Shown here in pieces: positions 45,920-57,700 of a stretch of DNA of 64,000 bases (positions within the stretch are counted from its first letter, which is position 1; every line of letters starts with the position of its first letter). Source of the DNA: Neurospora tetraspora (lineage: Eukaryota; Ascomycota; Sordariomycetes; Sordariales; Sordariaceae); assembly GCF_033439725.1 (NCBI RefSeq), contig NW_026944388.1, positions 3,162,001 to 3,226,000 on the forward strand. The letters run 5' to 3'. Under the pieces are notes generated by a model. It did not search any database. It was not told the origin of the DNA and saw only the letters and a program-made list of their open reading frames with translations. Both the position numbers and the translations under genes were made by a program.

Positions 45920-48390
45920 CTAAACCAACTCGTCTTCTTCCTCCTCCACTAGTCCGCGATACTTCATCTCCACCACCCAACGATCCTCAAAGTCGATGCC
46001 CCTACGCATCTTCGTCCCCGCCTTTTTCCACATGGCAGGGCCAAGACCCAGATCCACCAGGTAGAGTTTCCACTCCAGCACGGCATCGTCTGGCAACGAG
46101 GTATCCCCGCCAGCCAGCACCGTATCCCCGTCATCGTTCTCCGCCGCCATCAGCGCCTCGAGCAGTCCACGCTTGGGCGCGCCAACGGCCACAACGTAGC
46201 GCGGCTTAACATACAACTTGTTGCCGTCAATAACGCTAACCTTGCCTGTCGATGGGTCGATGCCTGTGGGAATGTCGACTGCAAGAGCAAACGCCTCATT
46301 ACGGTTAGCCCACTCGATCAGCTCATAGACCGTCGCCTGATCACCGTTTCTCAGTTCCTCAAAAGAGATCGCCAGGCCCAGCAACGCGTCGATAATGAGC
46401 ATGATAGGAGCCGGGTTAGCGAGGCTGCTTAGCGAGGAGCGAGGTGTGTCGATGGTGAGCATAGGAATACTAATCTTGCGGAGGTGCTCAAAAAAGTCGC
46501 TCTTGGAGAAGATGCGTCCGCCCATGTTTTTGTAGAGGCGAACTTGTTGGCGCATGTCTTCGAGGAGATCGCGCTCACCACGCTCAAGGCCAACCACGCA
46601 CACAATCACGTTAATGTTCTTGTTACGAAGATGCCGGGCGGCGGCAACGGCGCGAATGCCAGATTTGTTGTTTCCGGCTAGGACAACAACTGTTGGAGGC
46701 GGCGGGTTACCGGAAGTGGGATCGACGATGCTCGAATGGCGCACCTTGATAGCCGGGTCCGAGAGTGCTGTGAGTGTCACCTCTGCAATACCACGCCCGG
46801 CATTCTCAGTCATCATCTCCTCTGTTAGGCCAATCTCGTTGTGTGCAATGTTCTCGAGATTGAGCATTTGCAGAGCTGAGACGGGCTCGATCTTGCGATT
46901 TGACGGAAGCACGTAGAGACCCTGCGGACTTGCCGCAACCGTTGTCGCCGGTTGCTTCTTCTTGTCAACGATAGCTGCCCTCGCTGAGAGCCGACTACTC
47001 GGCCGACTGCCCTTAGCTGATAGGGTGCGGTAGTGGCTTACACCAGATGAATTCACTCTACTCAAAGGGTGCGCAGCCGGGACGCCGCTCGCCTTGCGGG
47101 AATTCGACCTCCGGTTGGATGCCGCTTTGCTCTCGCCGCGGCGTGACCCTTGCCTGCTCGCTTGATCTCTCCCACTCAGTCGATCGGCTCCGTTGATCAC
47201 CGCATCATCTGCTTCACTATTCCAAAAGTCGTTGGAGGTCTCCTTGACGATCGGTTTCGGCTTCAGTGTGGCAGATGGCATGTCGAGGACGTTCTCCGAA
47301 TGGTGCAGGTTCTTACCCCCGGCGGTACCCGGCTTGTGCTTGGGTACACGGTTGTGCGATACCAGGCGGTCGGCCTCGTCAATTAGATCGTCTTTGCGCA
47401 TTTGTTCAAACAAATCTTGCTTATTGAACTTGGCAAGGCCAGATTCGAAGTCGAAGTCGCCTGCTTCTTGCACATCAGTGACATCTTCCGAAGCCCAACC
47501 GTTGTCATTCGCTCCTCGCATCTTCTTCAAAGAATTGAAGGGCTGAAAGGAGGAGGTACTCTGCAAAATAGGCGTCTGTCTCCAGCCTTTGCCCTTTGCA
47601 GTTGCGCGAGGGACCTGCGGAGACGCTTCAGAGTCTTCTTGTAGCCCATTTCTAGAGTTGTTTCCAGCCCTGCGTGGCCGTCTGTTCTTCTTCTTCTGAG
47701 CAGCTGCGGATCCTTGCTGCGAACCGGCGTCGGGGGCAAGGTCTTCGTCCGCAGACTCTTGGGTGCTGGTTTGAGCGTCGAGCTCCAGGCGTCTCAGCCT
47801 ATCTACCACGGGGAGAGTCGGGGTGGCAGTCCCGGAGAGGATGGGTACGGCATTATTCGACGGGATGACAGCCGGGGTCGGGTCTCTCTTCTCACTCGTA
47901 TTAGGTTGGTGACGGGAGGTGTCCGATGCATGACCTGACAGAGAGCCAGGGCGCTTCCCAACAGACAGAATGGCAGGATCGACAAATGCTGCTGGCTTGG
48001 CCGGCGGGGGCGGTTGAACAACAGGCGGGGCGACCTGCGAAATGGCATGGGGGACGACGTGAGAAGGGGGCGCCGGAGCTGGCACGGCGGCTTGGGGAGA
48101 AGGTTCTTCGCGCAAATAGACAATGTCGACGATGTTCGAAGAAAGAATGGTGACTCTCGGCTCCCACCGGTTGTTGTCGACATTCCAGACTAAGAGAAGA
48201 TATTCATGTTAGCAAGGCGAGCCTCGAAAGACAGGAGGAAGGGGAAGAGAAAGAAAAAGGGCATGAACAGACCATTGGTCAGGGTCAAACCGTGCCCAGC
48301 CTGCACTTCGCTGACAGTGCCCTTCAATCTCGCCGGCGGATTGCGCATCGTCACCAGCATCGGAAGACCGATGAACGAATCCTCCGCCAT
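45920..48390 (-). CDS. edc3: Enhancer of mRNA decapping EDC3
   Basis: Two exons, 48273-48390 and 45920-48189, give 795 residues; the 83-nt intron has a GCTAAC branch site and is phase 1. EDC3 is a P-body scaffold that binds Dcp2 and Dhh1 and promotes cytoplasmic decapping. Exon 1 with the start of exon 2 codes the divergent LSm domain, about residues 1-62 (MAEDSFIGLPMLVTMRNPPA, then NVDNNRWEPRVTILSSNIVD). A long disordered, Pro/Ser-rich linker follows. The FDF motif is at about residue 285 (FDFESGLAKFNKQDLFEQMR), the site that binds Dhh1. The YjeF-N dimerisation domain runs from about residue 490 to the end (VSALQMLNLENIAHNEIGLT, then VVVLAGNNKSGIRAV, and AVDIPTGIDPSTG). The tail is acidic (VEEEEDELV). 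Confidence 0.93.
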
Positions 48391-49653
48391 GGCTGCGAAC
48401 TGTTCGGGGATGACAATGTAGACAGAGGGACGGTTCCGCGTAGGTAGATAGCAAGAGGTGTGATAGATTGATGCGATCTCGTTCGGATCCGTCCTCTGCT
48501 GTCTGGACTGGGCTCTGACTGCGATGCGACAGCCGACAACGGTGCGGTGTGGGGTGCAGCTCTGGGTGCCTTTTTGACACTGGGGATGGCGAAGGGACGC
48601 GGGACGGGGCTGGATCGATGTCGGAGCAGTGCGGGAGGGAAGGAGACGGGTCGTGAAGTCGGATGATGGGATCGTGCCAGAGACTGAGAAGGTGCCAGTC
48701 CGTCGCCCGGCGATTTTAGTGCCAAGTGAAGGTCGCGTCCTGGCTTCCCCCTTCCACTTTTTGCTTATCGATAACAGCCGGTCTTGGTGGTGAGCTGCAC
48801 AGGGCCACAGGTGCGACAAAGCTTGGCAACCGCCATCGGTGTACCGGTACACGCGTCTTGTACGTGAATTACAGTGTGAATTTCTGTCTCGATGTGCGTG
48901 CACGTGAATCATGATCAGGAGAAGCCCTGCAATTGTGACGATTATTGTACCGTATGTTGAACGATACAACACTGTAACTTACCACCGACGAACGTCCCGC
49001 AGTACTTAACGTAATGCAGCGATCTACCGCAAACCTTCTCGGCGTCGAGTCACTTTTCCGTCAACGTCTGTCCAATCTCGAAAGGGGAAGCGACAGAGTT
49101 GGGAGCACAGGCAGAAGTACAAACATGACCCTCCTTTTTAAGGGAGCAAGGGAGGCTGGTCGTTTGCAGCTGACCTTCTGCGTTGTGGCCGCTTTGGGTA
49201 ATCACATGTAGTTTGCGAAATGTAGAAAGGAGTTGTTGTGAATAATGCCACGCGAGCCTAGATCTACAGGTACCGCTATATGTGCATCTGGATGCTCATC
49301 TTTCTTACAGCTTTTTACAACAAGGGATAACCGAGAGGAGATATACCCCGCCATGATCATCGCGATATCTGCCAGCTTACTATCCGCCGCTGACTGCACG
49401 CTCCTCTGTTCGAGACCGTCTAGGTCCATAAGTAGGGTATGAGTTGTTGTCCCAGCTCCCAAGTACCAGCTCACCTGGGGCCACCTTTTTCCATAAACAT
49501 GTCCACCTAACCGATACACTAAACCAAAGCCAACCTTCGGTTCAACGACCTTGATGACGCCCAAAATAACAGTCAAGTCAACCATAACACCGCCTGATGC
49601 TGCCATGATGATGTCCCTTCCTTTTTATGATCCTCGCTCGCTAATGTGGACCA
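48391..49653. other. Intergenic region, edc3 promoter and pif1 3' flank
   Basis: The edc3 leader is at the left and the 3' side of pif1 at the right. A minus-strand frame at about 49202-49606 was considered and rejected. I see no domain-like coding sequence. Confidence 0.45.
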
Positions 49654-52492
49654 TCAACCGTATCCTGCCATCCTCTCCTCCTCGTCCTCAATGTCAATCA
49701 CCTCTCTTCTCTGCTGCTGCCTCGCAATCGTCTGGGCGACAGACGGAGTCTTGTACGCAAATTTGGTGATGGACTGGTCCACCTTCGTTTTTTTCATCAC
49801 TGCCGACTCGGCGCTGTAAAGCTTGTTGTAGAAGCTGACGACCCGTGGGTGCGCCATGACCTTGTCCTTCTGGAAGCGGAGCACCTGCAGACCCTGCTGC
49901 GTGGTGGCTCTACTGAGCGCGACGTATGCCTGTCCTTTTTCAAAGACCCTACCGAGATCGACCTTGACGCGTTCAAGCGTTTGACCCTGCGCTTTATGGA
50001 TCGACAGAGCCCATGCGAGAATGAGAGGGAGCTGCTTTCGAGAAGCCTGGACCTCGCCAGTAGGAAGTTCCACCTTCCAGTCCTCCGGCTGACACAGAAT
50101 GTCTCTCCTGGTCCCATCGACGGCGTGGAATCGCACCAATGGGTACTCTGTGTTGTCGCCTTTCTCGATAGCAGCATTGGAAAGCGCGCTGGTGAAGGCC
50201 TTGATTCTCCTCTTCTTGTCCAGATCCTCATCGTCGTCAAAGTCACTGTTCGCTTTCAGCTCAAACGTTGCTTCGTTCATGAAACCGACCACAGTTCCGA
50301 GAGAGCCGTTCACGAGCGTCTCGTCCATATTCTTGATGAGCATGACCTGGGCATCCTTCTTTAATTCTATTGTGGGAGGAGCCATCATGTTGGCAAGAAG
50401 CTTCTCACGGACCGCCGGTTCACCGGTATCGTACGCTTCGTAGCGATAGACTTTGCCCTTCAAGGCAGCAAGTCGTTGCCTGTTCGAGTTCTCGACTTCA
50501 TTCCTTGTCGGGAACAATTCCGTTACTTCTAGCCCGTCATCAAACGCTAAAGGTCTGCTAAGTTGTTGGAAGTTCTTGACAGTCCTGTCACTGATTCTTC
50601 CCAACCGCATTTCGTTAAGCATCTCTGCGAATTCTGGAAATTTGTCAGTCGCATGGTTTACTTCATATCTGGGAATTGGACCACTTACCAGGATCCCTCT
50701 GACGGAACACTTCAGTCAACCCAATGGTATGCTCAATGGACATGTTCCACGTTGCTGCATCAAAGGCAAACTTAACATCCCTCTGCTTGTTCAGATCTTT
50801 ATCCGGCACAGGAGGCAGCTGAAAGAAATCACCAGTGATGACCAGCTGGATACCACCCCAAGGCCTGCCGTTGTTTCGGATAATTCTACCGATCTGGGAC
50901 AGCTTATCGAAAAGATCGCCGTCAACCATGGAAATCTCATCGATGATGAGAACCTTGGTCTTGAGCCATCGGGTTTTGGCCTTTTGGTTGCGCCTGATTT
51001 TTTTGACGAGCGTTTGGACATCCTCCTTGCCGAGACCGATACCAGCAAAGCTGTGCAATGTCATGCCGCCAATATTACACGCTGCAAGGCCGGTCGAAGC
51101 TGTAACCGCTACTCTTTCCGGCTCCCGGGCAAACTTCTTTTTGAGTTCTGAGATGATCGCTCTCATCAGCACCGACTTTCCTGTACCGGCCGGACCTGTG
51201 AAGAAGACGCTTTGGCCCTTTTCCACCACCAAGCTCTTCACGTGAAGCTGCTCGCCGCTCAATGTAATGGCTGACGCCTTGCTAAGGTGGGACGAAACGA
51301 CCTTCTTGATCTCGTCCATGGGTATTTCCGTCTTGGGAGCGACCGAAGAAGACTTTTGCCTGTCTTTGAGCTGCTTCTTCTGCTCCTTGACTGCGCTTGC
51401 CGTAGTGTTCCATAGCATGGACCCCTTGGGCTTCGATTCCGGCGTGGGAGCATATCCGCTCTTCTCTTGTAGGTATTCTTCGGCATGTTTCCACTCTTCC
51501 TCCTTTGGTTCCGGTTCCCTCATCCAAGGTAGCTCGCGCTTTGGTTTCTTCACAGCGGCGGGCGGATCGAAGTCGAAGTCATCGTCTTGTAGGCGGTCGC
51601 GTTTCGTGTTGGTATTGGGAGGGGGGTTCAGCTCGCGCTTGGGGGGTTGAAGATGCGATGGCGAAGACTCCGACCAAGAAAGAACACTGGTATAGGTCCC
51701 TGGCGGGGGCTCGCGGAATCGAACTTCTTTCGCTTCCTCCTCCTGTTGCCTTTGCACCCTATGCTCTTCAAGGCTTATCCGCCCAGTTGGGAGGTCTGGC
51801 AAGGCGGATGGGGCTTCGAAGTCCAAGTCGAGGTTCTCGTCATCGCTGAAATCGTCATCCTCAATGTATACTGAGGAAGTCAAATCGTGCTGGGGTCGCT
51901 TTGTTGTTTGCATAGTGAGATCAATCACATCTGGGGTATCATTGAAGGAATCGGAAGCGTTGTAGAGCGACGCGAACGCTTTGCTACTGCCGCCGTAGTT
52001 GGGAAGTGGTCGCGGAGGACTATTGGTGGGTCGAGTCGTCAACGGGCCGTTAGTCGCTGAAGGCCTTGAACTGGCGGAAATGGCACCGCTAGAGGTACCA
52101 CCGAACCCAGGTTTCTTGAACATGTCGGCGACGGATGTCCTAGACTGAGAGGCGGCTGAGGGGGCGCGTGCGGGACTGCTAGAGGGAAAGAGTTGCTGCT
52201 TCAGGGAAGCGTTGTTGTTTATTGACGAAGCACCGGGCTTCGGCTTGTTGTTGTTGTTGTTGTTGGCCTCGGCGGCCTTTGCTTGGACTGCCCTGCCAAA
52301 CATGACGTCTTCGTCGTGGAGTGCTTCGATTGGGAAAGCGGCGCACTTGGGGGCAGAGTTGTGTACATGAGCTCGCGGAGGTGCGCGGTGCACGAGGACG
52401 GCTTGGAAGGTTGACCAGTTCGGGGAAAGGTTCAGGTTGATGGTGGCCCGGTGCAAGAGCAGGTGGTGACCGGCAAGCAGCCCAGTCTTCAT
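49654..52492 (-). CDS. pif1: PIF1-family 5'-3' DNA helicase
   Basis: Exons 50689-52492 and 49654-50633 (55-nt intron, phase 1) give 927 residues from the first in-frame ATG. PIF1 helicases unwind G-quadruplexes, displace telomerase and maintain mitochondrial DNA. The N-terminal 60 residues (MKTGLLAGHHLLLHRATIN...) lack acidic residues and carry K, H and R, like a mitochondrial targeting sequence. A second ATG at 52303 (MFGRAVQAKAAEANNNNNN) would give an 864-residue form, as in the two-start budding yeast gene. A long disordered linker includes polyN from AAC repeats. The helicase core has Walker A 'GPAGTGKSVLMRA', Walker B 'DEISMVDGDLFDKL', motif III 'LVITGDFFQLPPV', the PIF1-specific 'LAWALSIHKAQGQTLERVKVD' and 'VALSRATTQQGLQV'. 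It is complete. Confidence 0.93.
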
Positions 52493-54599
52493 ACAGCTTT
52501 CGACCCCTCGGTGGGCGAGAGGGACGGGGCCACCACTTCTGTCGAGTGCTAAGGTATCGTTGTACGCTAGTTGCACTATTAACCCTTTCGATCGAGTTGG
52601 GCGAAAAGTCTTGGCTCGGATTGGATCATTGAATTCCAGTTGTCATCTCCTTCCATTTGGCACAAAAAAATGGCACATCATAGCGATCCCAGTTAACGCG
52701 TTCGTCTAGGAAAATCGCGTTCGTTTGATTTCAATAAACGCGGAGGACCGTGCACGGAGCGATGGCTCTTGGTGAGGGGCTCCCCTGCAAAATGTTTGCA
52801 GTGCCCCTGGCGCTTTTGGGGGCAACCATGGCAACCAACGGTAAAGACCCAGGGGCCAAAACACCCAAGAATTCAAACAACCCTCACCTCGGTGAGAACA
52901 CAAAAAGGTACTACCCGCGTGAGCCGCGGAACATGGGGTAGCCATGTCTTTGACTGCTAACATCCACATCGCACCGCACCTTTGTGCGATTACGATGACG
53001 TATGTCACCAAGCCGAGTTGAACCAGTCTGCAAGAAGAGAATATTAATGGGACTTTTAAAGTTTGATTTCCTCACCTCCGAGACCTGTGATGGTCATTCC
53101 TCCCCTCTCCTGTTGTACACCGGCCAGAGAGATCAGAGCAGGGCAACGAGACTGTAGATCATTCTGCCAGTCTATCCTTTTTGCTTGCATTCATGAAGCA
53201 AGAGCTAAATGCTGCTCACAATGTCTCGAATAGATCCGGTGATTAACATTGGTGCAGATGCACAAGTGTGATCGTCACCCGTCCGATATACCGGTACGTA
53301 CATACCTTTTACCAACGACCGGAGAACCTGAGGGGTACAGAACCCAAACTGGCGGGCCATCAAGAAAGAACAATCCACAGTCGGCGTGACGGCCTGTGTT
53401 GTCATACCCACCTATTCCAGAACATTTCCTGTGAGCACTTCTTGGTGGGTGTTTCCCATGGGGTTCCCATGGGTTTCCCTTTCGGACAAGTCTCACCACG
53501 GAAATGTTCATTGTCGGACATGCCGTAGCACTAAAAAGCGGTGGTCGAGGAGGATTCCAGGGACTATCCGGCCACCGCCAATGCTAGTTCAAGTGCCGTC
53601 GATTCGTCAAACCAACTTGATCCAGCCCAGCTTGTTGGATCCCCCCCCCCCCCGTTGTGGAACCGTAACAGAGCACCGGTCTCTACTTGCTCTCGCCTTC
53701 CCAAGGTTAGCAGTTGGTCACAGATATAAAGAAGAGAAACAACTCTGCTTCTTCCCACTCATTTCGAGTGGGTGAGTCAAAATGGTGCAAACAGAATCGT
53801 CCGCAAATGCAAACCGGGATTCCTTAAGACATCCCACGCCTCCACAGCATCACCCAGCTTCGGTTTTTTCTTGTTGGCCCATTCCATGTGATGCCAATGC
53901 TTGGCTCGGTAATCACGGTCGCAGATAGGTTCTTGGATATGAGCTTGAGCAAGAGTCAAGCAAAAGCTTCCGCCGAGAAGCTTTTCAACAGGAGGTTGGA
54001 TTTGCTGGGCGGTGGCTGATGGTTGCTGGGCGCATGACCTGGCAGCTGGAGCCAGATCTGAGATCTCGCTTGGGATTGAAGTCAACAATGGGACTATACA
54101 GTTTGGACGACGGGAATATGAAAGGCCGGCGGCTTCGGTGTGATATAAGATGGAGTTTTGAGTCGGCGGTAAAACACCATAGCAAAACGTCATGCTATAA
54201 TTGGTAATAAACTTGCCGATTTCCGACTTTGTGTTCGCAGATGAAGGTAGGTCGTCGACGGAATGGAGTCGGACAGCGGTCGGACGGTGTCGTGCCGTTT
54301 AACAATACGTAAGCACTATATTCAGCCTCCTTTACCGTACTTCCAGCTACCATGCCACCGGTTCGGCGGTCCTTTTAGCCTTATCTTTAGGCAGCTTCCA
54401 TGGCGATCGAGGCTGGTCCCGTCGTCGTACGGTACCTGGGATGGGAGGTGAGAGAAAGAGCGCGACATATGGGAATATCAACGTGGATGCCATGACCGGG
54501 CAGTGGCAGGCTTCGGTCATCGTCGTCTCATGGAAACACAAGACCGCTATTTCGAGATCCCATCCCTTGAACTTTGTGTTCCTCCAAGTCCAGGCCTCC
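52493..54599. other. Intergenic region left of the retrotransposon
   Basis: About 2.1 kb lies upstream of pif1 and left of the insertion. A C run of 14 lies at 53641-53654. A minus-strand frame at 53777-54193 was considered and rejected. Base composition is normal, in contrast to the adjacent element. Confidence 0.5.
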
Positions 54600-54604
54600 A
54601 GACT
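54600..54604. repeat. Target-site duplication, left copy (AGACT)
   Basis: AGACT directly precedes the 5' LTR and recurs at 62072-62076 after the 3' LTR. A 5-bp duplication fits Ty3/gypsy integration. Confidence 0.95.
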
Positions 54605-54795
54605 TGTTGGGCGCTACAGCGCCTTCCCTATATATAGAAGGTATACGGTACGAGCAGGTACAACCTATACAGGGTGTGCACAGAGTAGAGTAGTATTTAG
54701 CCAAACCTCCCAAGCCATAGGCTTGAGGAGGGCATCTTTACCGAATACATCGAACCCAGGTTCTTGCTACATAACTCCACTAGGTAGTTCTCATA
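54605..54795 (+). repeat. 5' LTR (191 bp)
   Basis: It starts TGTTGGGCGC and ends TTCTCATA, where a CA terminus has probably become TA. It contains a TATA-box-like CTATATATAG at about 54628 and the near-invariant block ATCTTTACCGAATACATCG. It differs from the 3' LTR at about 20 sites, nearly all transitions. Confidence 0.95.
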
Positions 54796-57700
54796 AGTAA
54801 GTACCTATATTAATGAATCGAACGATGACTACTAAGATTATCGATCTACTAGACCTCTCATTTAAATACGTTCTGCTATCTAAAATTACTAGCTAGAGCC
54901 TATCTCTATATACCCAGGCGTTAAACGTAAACTGTACGACCGATAGGCCGTCTACAATTCAACTCCCTCGTCGAATACCTACTTACGCTTAACCAATCTA
55001 TCGATCGACCGATCTAAAGTACTAGCGGTCGCTCTAATACTTTAAAGATTAATGCTGTACTATCCCGACTATCCTATATATCGAGGAGTAAAGATAATAA
55101 TTACGATTTGAGAACCAAATAATTATTAAGGTTCAAAAGGTGTGGTTACAAATATTGGGTTAAAATTAATGATAACTACTTCGAATATACGAAATTTCTC
55201 TAGCTAGAATTTAATTTAAATAATGATATTTTCGGCGAATTAGTTTATCCTATTAATTAGGTATTAAACGTTCGTTCCTTACCTGCCTTTTTAATTTATT
55301 AGAGGAAAGTGTAAATATCGGGCTTTATTTTCTAAATTAAATATATTAGGCCTAAATCCCTTATTAAATACGTTAAAATATCTACTTTAAGCACTTAAAC
55401 TTCCGATAGGTACATTAGAATTTCGAATTCCCGTACCAAATACGTCGAATATCCCCCTATTTCTTATATTGAGCCTCCCCTATCTTTTATATTAAGCCTC
55501 TCCCTATTTTCATTAATTATTTAATATCGGCCGCTAAACTAATTAACGATTTAGTAATCGCCGATATTATTATTACACTAGTAATAAACCCAGCATTATT
55601 AGAACTGGAGCCCCTAGCCCCAAATTTCATTTTCGGTAATCGTTTCGCTTTACGCTGGACTCTAGTCCAACCCTAACCGATACTAATTAATCTCTTCAAT
55701 CTCTAATAATCGCCTTTAGCGTCTAATCTAATAATAAGAGCTAATCTTATGCTAATTAACCTAGGCCGATCAACGTTCGCAATCCCTAACTTATTGCCTA
55801 CGTCTCCCCACGACCAAACCGGTTAAAATATCAACTTCAACTTTAATTACGAAGCTGTAGATTTCTCTATAGTTAACGCTTAAATTTTATTAAATTCATC
55901 CCCAAATAATTAATACTAATCCTTTAGAGTACTTAATACTGTAGACGAATCCATTTTGCCCGACGTTAATCTAATATTTAATATAGTAAACGAATCTGTC
56001 TTATTTAGCGTTAAATTTAAAATTAAATTGGATTTGGAAAATACCGAATTTATTAACCGAAACGAATTAAATATAGTAGAATAATAAAAATAGTACTAAT
56101 ATAACGCTCCTCCCGAACCGGAAATTATACCTAAAGTATATATAATAGCTGCAACTTTTACCAAATATCGAATTATAATTAATTAAAACTTTAAAAATAT
56201 AATTATTTATTTAATTATTAAAGCGAATAATATTCCTACCCTATTTAAAACGTTAAAGGTAAGTTACTTTAACCCTTTAACGAAAGATAATAGTTCCGGA
56301 ATTATTGCGGACCGAAAGATTAATAAATATATTAACGTCGAAATTTTCTATAATCGTCTTTTAGACTTTAAACGAATTAATAATATAAATATTATAAAGC
56401 GAATTTGAACGTAATACTTCCTTAGCCCAACTCTTATATAATATTCGTATATTTTTATACTGAGCGATCGGGAATTCCTATTAATAATAACTTTTACTAC
56501 TATTTATAATAAATTGAAGACGAAATTTAAAATCGACTTTTCCGTTGTAATAGAGCACTTAAAAACTATATAATTCACCCTATATAACGTATTCCTTAAT
56601 AAAAATATTATTATTTACATTTAAAATATTATATAAAGTGTTAAAATATATTAGATAATTATATATGGCCAGCTTATCGCCGCTTTCGAATTTCTCTCCG
56701 GCGATATTCAATTCGAAATATCTAAACTAAACACAATTACTACAATTAACGACTTTATCTATTAGATAGCCTATCGAGAGAGCATTCTTCACTATAAAAC
56801 GAACGAAAAATATACCCGCCGAGTAAATCCCCTAAATTAGAGCTGTAGATTAGGAACCAACCGGGGTAGTTTTAATTAATAGCAGTATTAATACCCGAAT
56901 AATTTTAGAAACCGGAATTAATAGAACTAAGGTTACTAGAATAAGAATTAGAGTTACTAGAATCAAAACTACGGATAATATTAACCAACTTAAAATTAAA
57001 GATTAAGACCTGGCTATTAGTAGTAATAATCAGGCTGACTATAAAATTAGTAGCAATACGGTTAACGTTAATTAGTTCCTAAGAATCGTCGCCTACTAGT
57101 ACTAACCGCCAATAATATATACTATTTTACTAGCATCGACGACGATCTTTAAAGTAAAACCTACAGCCAGCCTATGGATTAAATATAGGCGTTTTTTTTA
57201 AGCGTTAACCGAAGAGGTGCCCAACAAGGAATATAATAACGAAGGTTACCGCGCTGGTAACAACAATACCTATATCGACGTTAATTACAATAATATTAAC
57301 TATATCGATGTCGCCTAGTTTAGAATAGTGGCGCATCGTCCCCTACTAGTAAAACTTCCGTTATAAAGTCTGCGGCTAGTCTTTTTCTAGTAGTAATAAG
57401 CTTTATAGCTACGTTCGTAACCGTTATTCTAAAGAATAGAAAAAAGTCGCTTTTACTATATACGCTACCTTATTCCTTAATTTAAAAAGTTAGCGCCCCC
57501 GTCCCTAATAAAGGCTTTAAATAAGGGCGCTAAACGCGAACTTGCGATAATATTACGTCCCGAACCTAATAGGCCTATAGTTTATATATAAACGTAGACC
57601 TTACTAGTTAGGCCTTTAATAATAAATTCTAGCTACGATGTCGATATTAACTTTAGATATAGGTAATAAATTTATTTTAAATTCTAAATTATTCTAGAGT

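Noticed and set aside
49202-49606. 134-residue minus-strand frame just downstream of pif1
   Set aside because: It falls in the probable pif1 3' UTR region and shows no recognisable domain.
53641-53654. C14 tract (also a C13 tract near 33481)
   Set aside because: Simple homopolymers with no adjacent structure; lengths may be assembly-dependent.
53777-54193. 138-residue ATG-initiated minus-strand frame
   Set aside because: No domain or constrained motif seen; could be chance in a 2-kb intergenic region.
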